The position numbers and the translations under genes were made by a program. From contig NZ_JAOSZE010000010.1 in the NCBI RefSeq assembly GCF_025630775.1, positions 62,001 to 126,000 of the forward strand: DNA of 64,000 nucleotides. Direction: 5' to 3'. This document shows positions 8,908-16,787 of this stretch, piece after piece. The stretch comes from Actinoplanes sp. KI2. GTDB taxonomy: Bacteria > Actinomycetota > Actinomycetes > Mycobacteriales > Micromonosporaceae. Below the pieces are notes generated by a model, which worked only from the letters and a program-made list of their open reading frames with translations, was not told where the DNA came from and made no database searches. The first letter of the stretch is position 1, and each line of letters opens with the position of its first letter.

Positions 8908-9582
8908 ATGTCTGTTCTCGCCATTCCCGGTGCCGTCGTCGGCGCCGCGCATTCCGCCATCGAATCGCTCGCGGGGCTGTTCGTCCCGATTGCTGGCGGG
9001 GCCGCCGCGGCCCTCGCCATCGTCGTCTTCACCCTGCTCATCCGTTTGTTGATCAGCCCGCTCACCTACCAGCAGGTCCGCGCACAGCGGCGGCAGGCCG
9101 CCCTGGCCCCGGACATCGCGAAATTGCGCGAGAAACACGGCAAGGACCCGATGACGCTGGCCACCGAAACGCTTGCCCTGCAACGCGCCGCGGGAGTCAG
9201 TCCGTTCGCCGCATTCCTTCCGGCATTGGCGCAGGCGCCGTTCTTCATGGTGATGTACCACGTCGCGCTGCGGGCCCCCGCCGGGTCGCTGATGGGCGTC
9301 CCGCTGACCGCCCATCTCGCCGCCGGTCTGCCGGTGTTCGCCGTGCTGCTGGCGCTGTCGGTGGCGCTGGCCTGGTGGTCCTCGCGCCGGATGAGCGCGT
9401 CGATGGCGTCGGCGACGCCGGGCGCGCCATCGATGGGGTTCCTCAGATACCTGCCCTATCTGTCCGTTCTGGCGGTGGCCTGGATGCCCCTGGCGGGCGG
9501 GATCTACCTGGTCACCTCCACCGCGTGGACCGCGATCGAACAGGCCGTCTATCGCCGGCCGGTAACAACGGGCAATCGTTGA
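8908..9582 (+). CDS. YidC/Oxa1-family membrane insertase
   Basis: A 224-residue polytopic protein. The core has AAALAIVVFTLLIRLLISPL (hydrophilic-groove Arg in an Oxa1-type TM1), a cytoplasmic helical hairpin (QVRAQRRQAALAPDIAKLREK), and further TM helices including PFFMVMYHVAL. It is shorter than housekeeping YidC and lies far from rnpA/rpmH, so it is a paralogue. The ATG at 8908 is preceded by AGGGGTG; the frame extends 8 codons upstream to a GTG. Confidence 0.85.
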   Translation: MSVLAIPGAVVGAAHSAIESLAGLFVPIAGGAAAALAIVVFTLLIRLLISPLTYQQVRAQRRQAALAPDIAKLREKHGKDPMTLATETLALQRAAGVSPFAAFLPALAQAPFFMVMYHVALRAPAGSLMGVPLTAHLAAGLPVFAVLLALSVALAWWSSRRMSASMASATPGAPSMGFLRYLPYLSVLAVAWMPLAGGIYLVTSTAWTAIEQAVYRRPVTTGNR

Positions 9583-9624
9583 GCGCCGATATTGACACGC
9601 TGCCGTAACAGGCGTGAAATGCGG

Positions 9625-9642
9625 CGTGAGAGCGCTCTCACG
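9625..9642. promoter_or_regulatory. LacI-type operator upstream of the glucanase
   Basis: A perfect 18-bp palindrome, CGTGAGAGCGCTCTCACG, 35 bp before the GH16 start codon. Its core GAGAGCGCTCTC has the central CG step typical of LacI/CebR-family operators that control glycoside hydrolases in actinomycetes. The regulator gene is not in this window. Confidence 0.7.
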
Positions 9643-9676
9643 CCTCCTCACCCCCCTACGGAAAGGCGTTTCTACG

Positions 9677-11086
9677 ATGGCATCTCGCAGCAGACGACGA
9701 CTCCGGGTGGCGCTCGCGGTATCGACCGCGGCCATTGCCGTCGCGGCCACGGCGGTGTTCACCATGGACGCGAACGCGGCCGTACCGTCGGCCCCGGCCG
9801 GCATGACGACCGTGTTCAGCGACGACTTCACCGGCGCGGCCGGCACCGGCCTGAACACGGCGAACTGGCTCTACGACATCGGCACGTCCTACCCGGGCGG
9901 CGCGGCGAACTGGGGCACCGGCGAGGTCGAGACGATGACGAACTCGACCGCGAACGTCTACCAGGACGGCGGCGGCAACCTGGTGATCAAGCCGATCCGG
10001 GACGGGGCCGGCAACTGGACGTCCGGCCGGGTGGAGACGCAGCGCACCGACTTCGCCGCGCCCGCCGGCGGCAAGCTGCGCATGGAGGCGCGCATCCAGC
10101 AGCCGAACGTGAGCGGCGCGGCGGCGGCCGGCTACTGGCCGGCATTCTGGGCGCTCGGCGCGGCGGCCCGCCCGGTCGGGGCCACGAACTGGCCCAGCAT
10201 CGGCGAGGTCGACATCATGGAGGACATCAACGGCCGGTCCTCGGTCTTCTCGACGCTGCACTGCGGCACCGCCTCCGGTGGGCCGTGCAACGAGACCACC
10301 GGCCTGGGCAGCGGCGAGCACGCCTGCTCCGGCTGCCAGACCGGCTTCCATACGTACGCGGTGGAATACGACCGCAGCGTCTCGCCCGAGCAGCTGCGCT
10401 TCTACCTCGACGGCAGCAACTACTTCACGCTGAACTCGTCCCAGCTCGACGCCACGACCTGGAACAACGCCCTGCACCACGGCTTCTTCATGATCCTCAA
10501 CGTGGCGATGGGCGGCGGCTTCCCGGCCGCGTTCGGCGGCGGCCCCACCTCGGCGACCCAGTCCGGCGTGCCGATGCTGGTCGACTACGTGGCCGTCTAC
10601 CAGTCGTCGGGCGGCACCACCACCCCGCCGACCACCACGCCCACCACGGCGCCGACCACGACCCCGCCGACCGGCACCACCCGGGACGCCTTCTCGAGGA
10701 TCGAGGCCGAGTCGTACAACGCGCAGTCCGGCACCACCACCGAGACCTGCTCCGAGGGCGGCCAGGACGTCGGCTACATCGCCAACGGCGACTGGCTGCA
10801 GTTCAACAACGTCAATTTCGGTACGGGCGGGGTCAAGGACTTCCTGGCCCGGGTCGCGTCCGGCGCCGGCTCCGGGGTGAGCGGGCTCGTCGAGGTGCGG
10901 ATCGACAGCCGGAGCAACGCGCCGATCGGCAGCTTCGCGCTCGCCAACACCGGCGGCTGGCAGACCTGGACGTCGATCCCGGGCAACGTGTCGAGCGTGA
11001 CCGGGACGCACACGGTGTACCTGACCTTCAGCAGCGGCCAGCCGGCCGACTTCGTGAACGTCAACTGGATCCAGTTCCGCAAGTAG
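9677..11086 (+). CDS. Secreted GH16 endo-beta-1,3-glucanase with CBM6
   Basis: A 469-residue exported enzyme. The signal peptide (RRRLRVALAVSTAAIAVAATA...) ends near ANAA. The GH16 domain spans about residues 45-310, with the catalytic signature E177-V-D179-I-M-E182 in IGEVDIMEDING. A Thr/Pro linker leads to a C-terminal CBM6-like module (IEAESYNAQSG..., NGDWLQFNNV) that binds beta-glucan or xylan. Laminarin-type beta-1,3-glucan is the likely substrate. With the two chitinases downstream it forms a fungal-wall-degrading set. The ATG at 9677 is chosen for its signal peptide and the GAAAGG upstream. Confidence 0.92.
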   Translation: MASRSRRRLRVALAVSTAAIAVAATAVFTMDANAAVPSAPAGMTTVFSDDFTGAAGTGLNTANWLYDIGTSYPGGAANWGTGEVETMTNSTANVYQDGGGNLVIKPIRDGAGNWTSGRVETQRTDFAAPAGGKLRMEARIQQPNVSGAAAAGYWPAFWALGAAARPVGATNWPSIGEVDIMEDINGRSSVFSTLHCGTASGGPCNETTGLGSGEHACSGCQTGFHTYAVEYDRSVSPEQLRFYLDGSNYFTLNSSQLDATTWNNALHHGFFMILNVAMGGGFPAAFGGGPTSATQSGVPMLVDYVAVYQSSGGTTTPPTTTPTTAPTTTPPTGTTRDAFSRIEAESYNAQSGTTTETCSEGGQDVGYIANGDWLQFNNVNFGTGGVKDFLARVASGAGSGVSGLVEVRIDSRSNAPIGSFALANTGGWQTWTSIPGNVSSVTGTHTVYLTFSSGQPADFVNVNWIQFRK

Positions 11087-11210
11087 CGGTACGGCTCGAT
11101 GGGGCCGGAGGCGCGACCTGCGCCTTCGGCTCTTCGGCCTGCCTGGCGAGGCGCCTGTCCGCCATCCGAAAAGATTTAAGGTTGTTTAACATTCCGCCCT
11201 CTGGACTTTT

Positions 11211-11222
11211 ACTGTTAACAGT
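11211..11222. promoter_or_regulatory. Palindrome in the AT-rich chitinase promoter region
   Basis: A perfect 12-bp palindrome, ACTGTTAACAGT, inside an unusually AT-rich stretch (about 11165-11235) 45 bp before the first chitinase start. Probably the promoter/operator region of the chitinase pair. The binding protein is unknown. Confidence 0.45.
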
Positions 11223-11266
11223 CCTAAAGATTGACGCATCTCAACGTGATGCATGGAGGGACGGCG

Positions 11267-12544
11267 ATGAAGCGCTCCAGATCGGTGATCCTCGCGACCG
11301 TCGCGGCGCTCGCCGCGGGCGGCACGGCGGTCTACTTCGGCGGCGCGGCGAGCGCCGCCACCGCCTGCGCGCCGGCATGGAGCGCGACCGCCGTCTACGT
11401 CAACGGCAACTCGGCGTCGCAGAACAGCCACAACTACACCGCGAAGTGGTGGACCCAGAACGAGTCGCCGGCCACCCACTCGGGCCAGTGGGACGTGTGG
11501 GCCGACAACGGCGCGTGCGGCAGCGGCACCCCGACCACCCAGCCGACCACGACGCCGCCGACCACCCAGCCGACGACCACGCCGCCCACTACGCCGCCCA
11601 CCACGCCGCCGACCACGTCGCCCACCACCCAGCCGCCGAGCGGCACCCTGCCGGCCCACTTCCTGACCGGGTACTGGCAGAACTTCTACAACGGCGCGGC
11701 CGCCCTCAAGCTCGCCGCCGTCCCGACCACCTACGACCTGGTCGCGGTGGCCTTCGCCGACGCGACCTCGACCCCGGGCGCGGTGAGCTTCACCCTCGAC
11801 TCCGGCCTCGCGGGGCAGGTCGGCGGCTACACCGACGCCCAGTTCAAGGCCGACATCGCCACCCTGCACTCGCGCGGTAAGAAGGTCGTCATCTCGGTCG
11901 GCGGGCAGAACGGCACGGTCAGCGTCGCCGACTCCGGCTCGGCCACCAACTTCGCGAACTCGGTCTACTCGCTGATGACGACGTACGGCTTCGACGGCGT
12001 CGACATCGACCTCGAGAACGGCATCAACTCGACCTACATGGCGAGCGCGCTGCGCAGCCTGCGGGCCAAGGCCGGCGCCAACCTGATCATCACGCTGGCG
12101 CCGCAGACCATCGACATGCAGAGCACCGGGTCGTCGTACTTCGCGCTGGCGCTGTCCATCAAGGACATCCTCACCGTGGTGCACACCCAGTTCTACAACT
12201 CCGGTTCGATGCTCGGCTGCGACCAGAACCAGGCGTACTCGCAGGGCACCGAGAACTTCCTGACCGCGCTCGCCTGCATCCAGACGCAGGGCGGTCTGCG
12301 CCCCGACCAGGTCGCGCTCGGACTCCCCGCGAGCTCGTCCGCGGCCGGTGGCGGCTACCAGTCGCCGGCGAACGTCAACGCCGCCCTCGACTGCCTGGCC
12401 CGCGGCACCAACTGCGGCACGTTCAAGCCCCCGGCGACCTATCCAGGCATCCGCGGCGCGATGACCTGGTCGATCAACTGGGACGTCAGCAACGGCAACT
12501 CGTTCGCCAACACGGTCAAGCCCCACCTCGCCACCCTTCCCTAA
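11267..12544 (+). CDS. Secreted GH18 chitinase with N-terminal CBM5/12
   Basis: A 425-residue exported enzyme: signal peptide (to about ASAA), a chitin-binding CBM5/12 module (CAPAWSATAVYVNGN ... YTAKWWTQNE ... WADNGAC), a long Thr/Pro linker, then a GH18 barrel. The catalytic DxxDxDxE is FDGVDIDLEN with proton donor E250; SVGG (KKVVISVGGQNG) is the second GH18 signature. It hydrolyses beta-1,4-linked GlcNAc polymers. The ATG at 11267 has GGAGGG upstream. It is followed 24 bp later by a second chitinase sharing the binding module. Confidence 0.93.
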   Translation: MKRSRSVILATVAALAAGGTAVYFGGAASAATACAPAWSATAVYVNGNSASQNSHNYTAKWWTQNESPATHSGQWDVWADNGACGSGTPTTQPTTTPPTTQPTTTPPTTPPTTPPTTSPTTQPPSGTLPAHFLTGYWQNFYNGAAALKLAAVPTTYDLVAVAFADATSTPGAVSFTLDSGLAGQVGGYTDAQFKADIATLHSRGKKVVISVGGQNGTVSVADSGSATNFANSVYSLMTTYGFDGVDIDLENGINSTYMASALRSLRAKAGANLIITLAPQTIDMQSTGSSYFALALSIKDILTVVHTQFYNSGSMLGCDQNQAYSQGTENFLTALACIQTQGGLRPDQVALGLPASSSAAGGGYQSPANVNAALDCLARGTNCGTFKPPATYPGIRGAMTWSINWDVSNGNSFANTVKPHLATLP

Positions 12545-12568
12545 CTCCCCACCCCCGTAGGAGTCCCC

Positions 12569-13756
12569 GTGAAACTCGGCAGAAAGCTGCTGGTCGTAGC
12601 CTCGGTCGCCGCGGCCGGCCTGGCCACCGCGATCATCCCGATGACCAGCTCGAACGCGGCCGTGGCCTGTGCGCCGGCCTGGTCGTCGACCGCGGTCTAC
12701 GTCAACGGCAACCAGGCCTCGCAGAACGGCCACAACTACACCGCCAAGTGGTGGACGCAGAACGAGTCGCCGGCCACGCACTCCGGTCAGTGGGACGTCT
12801 GGGCCGACAACGGCGCCTGCGGCGGGGGCACCACCACGCCGCCGACCACCGGCCCGACCACGAACCCGCCGACCACCGGCTCGAAGATGCCCTCGGCGCC
12901 GTACGTCTACCCGGGCTGGGGTGACCCGCCGGCCCCGTCGACGGTCACCGGTGCGACCGGCATCAAGGCGTTCACCATGGCGTTCGTGCTGGCCAGCGGC
13001 GGCTGCAACCCGGCATGGGACGGCGAGAGCGGCCTGACCGGCGGCGTGCACGCGAGCTACATCTCGCAGATCAAGGCGGCCGGCGCGGACGTGGTCCCGT
13101 CGATCGGCGGCTGGCAGGGCAACAAGCTCGGCCCGAACTGCACCACGGTGGACGCCCTGGCCGGCGCGTACCAGAAGATCATCAACGCGTTCGGCCTGAA
13201 GGCGATCGACGTCGACATCGAGAACACCGACGAGTTCGAGAACACCGCCGTGCAGGACCGGATCCTCGGCGCCCTGAAGGTCATCAAGCAGAACAACCCG
13301 TCGGTGAAGACCATCCTCACCTTCGGCACCTCGACGACCGGCCCGACCTACTACGGCACCCGGCTCGTCCAGCAGGCCAAGGCGCTCGGCGCGAACATCG
13401 ACATCTTCACCCAGATGCCGTTCGACTTCGGCGGCGGCTCGGACATGTACTCCGCCACGGTGAACGCCTCCGAGGGCCTGAAGAACCTGCTGATGTCGAC
13501 CTTCGGCTACACCGCCGCGCAGGCCTACTCGCACATGGGCATCTCCGGCATGAACGGTCTCTCCGACCAGCAGGAGACGACCACGACCGACACCTGGACC
13601 CGGATTCGCGACTACGCCAAGAACAACGGCTTCGCCCGGTTCACCTTCTGGTCGGTCAACCGGGACCGCGGCTGCGCCGGCGGCGGCGTGGTCTCGAACT
13701 GCTCCGGCATCGCACAGTCCGACTGGGCCTTCACCAGGATCAGCGCAGGGTTCTGA
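12569..13756 (+). CDS. Second secreted GH18 chitinase with CBM5/12
   Basis: A 395-residue exported enzyme with GTG start and TAGGAGT ribosome site, 24 bp after the first chitinase. The order is signal peptide, CBM5/12 (nearly identical to that of its neighbour), a shorter Thr/Pro linker, then GH18 with IDVDIENTDEF (proton donor E218) and PSIGGWQG. The catalytic domain belongs to a different GH18 subgroup from the neighbour's: only the binding module is shared, which indicates module duplication. A strong terminator follows. Confidence 0.92.
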   Translation: MKLGRKLLVVASVAAAGLATAIIPMTSSNAAVACAPAWSSTAVYVNGNQASQNGHNYTAKWWTQNESPATHSGQWDVWADNGACGGGTTTPPTTGPTTNPPTTGSKMPSAPYVYPGWGDPPAPSTVTGATGIKAFTMAFVLASGGCNPAWDGESGLTGGVHASYISQIKAAGADVVPSIGGWQGNKLGPNCTTVDALAGAYQKIINAFGLKAIDVDIENTDEFENTAVQDRILGALKVIKQNNPSVKTILTFGTSTTGPTYYGTRLVQQAKALGANIDIFTQMPFDFGGGSDMYSATVNASEGLKNLLMSTFGYTAAQAYSHMGISGMNGLSDQQETTTTDTWTRIRDYAKNNGFARFTFWSVNRDRGCAGGGVVSNCSGIAQSDWAFTRISAGF

Positions 13757-13810
13757 CGGGGGCGCCACGCCAACGCCGTCCCCACGGGCAGGAACCCATC
13801 CGCTGATCAA

Positions 13811-13851
13811 GACGGGCGGCCGCTTCGCACGAGCGGCCGCCCGTCGGTTTT
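13811..13851 (+). terminator. Rho-independent terminator after the chitinases
   Basis: A perfect 14-bp GC stem (13811-13824 with 13832-13845), 7-nt loop, followed by a GGTTTT tract. It ends the chitinase operon. Confidence 0.85.
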
Positions 13852-13882
13852 ACCGGACGGCGCCGGTGGCAAATAACGGTGC

Positions 13883-15520
13883 ATGAGTGACCGCTGGTAC
13901 AAGAAAGCCGTCGTCTACTGCCTCGACATCGACACCTTCGCCGACGCCAACGGGGACGGCGTCGGCGACATCCGCGGCCTCATCGGCCGGCTCGACTACC
14001 TGGCCCGGCTCGGCGTCACCTGCCTGTGGCTCAACCCGATCCACCCCTCGCCGGACCGCGACGACGGGTACGACGTCGCCGACTTCTACAACGTCGACCC
14101 GCGCTTCGGCAACCTGGGCGACTTCGCCGAGCTGCTGCACCAGGCCGGCAATCTGGGCATCAAGGTGATCATCGATCTGGTCGTGAACCACACCTCGAAC
14201 CAGCACCCGTGGTTCCAGTCCGCGCGGTCGTCGCCGGACTCGCCGTACCGGGACTGGTATGTCTGGAGCGAAAGCGCGCCCGAGGACCGCCACCAGGGCA
14301 TGGTCTTCCCCGGCGAACAACGCGAGACCTGGAGCTACGACCGCACCGCGAAGGCCTGGTACTACCACCGGTTCTACGACTTCCAGCCGGATCTGAACAT
14401 CAAGAATCCGGACGTGCGCACCGAGATCAAGAAGATCTGCGCGTTCTGGTTGCAGCTCGGCGTCGCCGGATTCCGGATCGACGCGGTGCCGTTCATCATC
14501 GAGGAGACCGAGCCGGGCAACCCGAACTCGCCGCACGACTACGACTTCCTCACCGACCTGCGGGACTACCTGCAGTGGCGCAAGGGGGACGCGATGCTGC
14601 TGGCCGAGGCGAACGTCGAGCCGGCCCAGCTGCCCAAGTTCTTCGGCGACTCGGGCGGCTCGAACAGCCGGCTGCACATGCTGTTCGACTTCATGCTGAA
14701 CGCCCGGCTGATGCTTGCGCTGGCCCGGCAGGACCCGGAGCCGATCATCGAGGCGCTGCGCGAGACGCCGAAGCTGCCCGAGGGCGGCCAGTGGGCGACG
14801 TTCCTGCGCAACCACGACGAGATCGACCTCTCCCGGCTGACCGCCGAGCAGCGCGCCGACGTCTTCGCCGAGTTCGGGCCCAAACCCGAGATGCAGCTGT
14901 ACGGGCGGGGCATCCGTCGCCGGCTCGCGCCCATGCTCGGTGGCGACCGGCGGCGACTGGAGCTCGCGTACTCGCTGCAGTTCAGCCTGCGCGGCACGCC
15001 GGTGCTGCGCTACGGCGAGGAGATCGGGATGGGCGACGACCTCGCCCTGGAGGGTCGCGACGCCATCCGTACGCCGATGCAGTGGTCCTTTCTGCCCAAC
15101 GCCGGCTTTTCCTCGGGCGAGCCGGTGCGCCCGGTCATCTCCGACGGGGAGTTCGGCTACCAGCGGGTCAACGTGACGTCGCAGCGGCAGGACCCGACCT
15201 CGCTGCTCTCCTGGTTCGAGCGGATGATCCGGACGCTCCGCGAGGCCCCCGAGGTCGGCGCCGGCAGCTGCACCCATGTCGATGTGCCGACCCCGCCCGG
15301 CGTGCTGGTGCACCGCGCCGACGACACCACCGGTACCATGCTGTTTGTGCACAACCTGTGCACAAATGATGCGGTCGTCGATCTCAGCTCCGTCCACCCC
15401 GAGGCCGAGTCACCGAACGACGTTCTCGCCGACCGGGAGTACCCCGACCTGGGCAAGCTCGCCGAGGTTCCGGTCGCCGGGTATGGCTATCGGTGGATCC
15501 GGCTGCGGCGGTGCCCGTGA
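13883..15520 (+). CDS. GH13 alpha-amylase-family enzyme, trehalose-synthase-like
   Basis: A 545-residue intracellular (no signal) GH13 enzyme. The catalytic triad is D200 in GFRIDAVPF, E242 in LLAEANV and D312 in RNHDEID. The conserved N-terminal WYKKAVVYCLDIDTFAD and the NPIHPSPDRDDGYDVADFY region are those of trehalose synthase (maltose to trehalose isomerase), though TreS is usually slightly longer and may be fused to a maltokinase. Alternatives are alpha-glucosidase or sucrose hydrolase types. The short end domain (DVLADREYPDLGKL) is typical. Confidence 0.85.
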   Translation: MSDRWYKKAVVYCLDIDTFADANGDGVGDIRGLIGRLDYLARLGVTCLWLNPIHPSPDRDDGYDVADFYNVDPRFGNLGDFAELLHQAGNLGIKVIIDLVVNHTSNQHPWFQSARSSPDSPYRDWYVWSESAPEDRHQGMVFPGEQRETWSYDRTAKAWYYHRFYDFQPDLNIKNPDVRTEIKKICAFWLQLGVAGFRIDAVPFIIEETEPGNPNSPHDYDFLTDLRDYLQWRKGDAMLLAEANVEPAQLPKFFGDSGGSNSRLHMLFDFMLNARLMLALARQDPEPIIEALRETPKLPEGGQWATFLRNHDEIDLSRLTAEQRADVFAEFGPKPEMQLYGRGIRRRLAPMLGGDRRRLELAYSLQFSLRGTPVLRYGEEIGMGDDLALEGRDAIRTPMQWSFLPNAGFSSGEPVRPVISDGEFGYQRVNVTSQRQDPTSLLSWFERMIRTLREAPEVGAGSCTHVDVPTPPGVLVHRADDTTGTMLFVHNLCTNDAVVDLSSVHPEAESPNDVLADREYPDLGKLAEVPVAGYGYRWIRLRRCP

Positions 15521-15570
15521 GCCGGGCTAAAGTCGGCCGTCGGTGCTGAGATCACTTCCCGGAGGCCGCA

Positions 15571-16335
15571 ATGTCGCAGTCCGCACCCAGCCGCGTAGCC
15601 ATCGTGACCGGAGCCGCCCGCGGCATCGGTGAAGCCACCGCCCGCAAGCTCGCCGCCGACGGCATGGCCGTCGCCGTGGTGGACCTGGACGAGGGCGCCT
15701 GCGCCAGCACCGTCACGGCGATCCACGACGCCGGCGGCACCGCGCTCGCCGTCGGCGCCGACGTCTCCGACTCGGCCCAGGTCACCGCCGCCGTCGAGCG
15801 GGTGGTCGCCGAGCTCGGCGCGCCCACCGTGCTGGTCAACAACGCCGGCGTGCTGCGCGACAACCTGCTGTTCAAGATGACCGAGGACGACTGGGAGACG
15901 GTCATGGCCGTCCACCTGCGCGGCGCGTTCCTGTTCAGCCGCGCGGTGCAGAAGCACATGGTCGACGCGGGCTGGGGCCGGATCGTCAGCCTCTCCAGCA
16001 CCTCGGCGCTGGGCAATCGCGGTCAGGCCAACTACTCGGCCGCCAAGGCCGGCATGCAGGGCTTCACCAAGACCCTCGCGATCGAGCTGGGCCGCTTCGG
16101 CATCACCGCGAACGCGGTCGCCCCCGGCTTCATCGTCACCGACATGACCGCCGCCACCGCCGCCCGGGTCGGGATGGATTTCGCCGATTTCTCCAAGGCG
16201 GCGGTCAGTCAGATTCCCGTCGGTCGCGCGGGCCGTCCCGAAGACGTCGCGAACACCGTATCCTTCCTCGTCAGCGAGGGCGCCGGGTTCGTCTCCGGCC
16301 AGGTCATCTACGTGGCGGGCGGCCCGCGCGACTAG
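15571..16335 (+). CDS. SDR-family reductase, FabG-like
   Basis: A 254-residue classical short-chain dehydrogenase. It shows the NADP-binding TGAARGIGEA, NNAGV, and the catalytic Ser-Tyr-Lys in SLSSTSALGNRGQANYSAAKAG. The C terminus (GQVIYVAGGPRD) is FabG-like and makes 3-oxoacyl-ACP or 3-oxoacyl-CoA reductase the likely role. A housekeeping fabG would sit with fab genes, so this is one of several paralogues. Confidence 0.9.
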   Translation: MSQSAPSRVAIVTGAARGIGEATARKLAADGMAVAVVDLDEGACASTVTAIHDAGGTALAVGADVSDSAQVTAAVERVVAELGAPTVLVNNAGVLRDNLLFKMTEDDWETVMAVHLRGAFLFSRAVQKHMVDAGWGRIVSLSSTSALGNRGQANYSAAKAGMQGFTKTLAIELGRFGITANAVAPGFIVTDMTAATAARVGMDFADFSKAAVSQIPVGRAGRPEDVANTVSFLVSEGAGFVSGQVIYVAGGPRD

Positions 16336-16369
16336 CAGGTTGCCGGTTGCTGAAGGGCGCTACAACGAA

Positions 16370-16786
16370 ATGATGAACCGACGCATGACCTCCCGCAGCG
16401 TCACGCTGACCAGCAGCTTCCTCATGCTGGCGGCGGGCGGCGTGGCGGCCTGCGACAGCGGCAACCGGTACCGCGACGAGGGCTTCTACTGCGCCGACGA
16501 GAACGGCAGGATCGTCGACGAGGACTTCTGCGACGACAACCGCTACTACTCGGGCGGCCACCCGTACTACATCTACCACTCGCCGTCGTACGGCCGCGGC
16601 CTCGCGGTCGGCAGCCTGCTGCCGGCCGGGGGCGCCCGGTTCGCGTACAACGACAGGGCGGCGCGGTCCTCCTTCGGGCTGCCCACCACCGGGCGGATCG
16701 GCAACGGCACGGTCAAGACCAGCGTGGTGGGCAAGGGCGGCAGCGGCAGCCATTCGTCCGGCAGCCACCGGTCCGGCGGCAGCTGA
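16370..16786 (+). CDS. YgiB-like putative lipoprotein
   Basis: About 138 residues. The N-terminal hydrophobic segment ends in a lipobox-like GGVAAC. The rest is Tyr/Asp-rich (DEDFCDDNRYYSGGHPYYIYH) then Gly/Ser-rich (GSGSHSSGSHRSGGS), as in DUF1190/YgiB proteins. It precedes a YgiC-type ligase by 1 bp, the same pairing as ygiB-ygiC in enterobacteria. Two adjacent ATG codons (16370 and 16373) are possible starts. Confidence 0.6.
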   Translation: MMNRRMTSRSVTLTSSFLMLAAGGVAACDSGNRYRDEGFYCADENGRIVDEDFCDDNRYYSGGHPYYIYHSPSYGRGLAVGSLLPAGGARFAYNDRAARSSFGLPTTGRIGNGTVKTSVVGKGGSGSHSSGSHRSGGS

Positions 16787-16787
16787 C

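Noticed and set aside
11186..13810. A very long open frame (over 870 codons) on the minus strand opposite the chitinases.
   Set aside because: It mirrors the GC3 pattern of the two chitinase genes, which have signal peptides, catalytic motifs and ribosome sites; the antisense translation is low-complexity Arg/Gly/Val.
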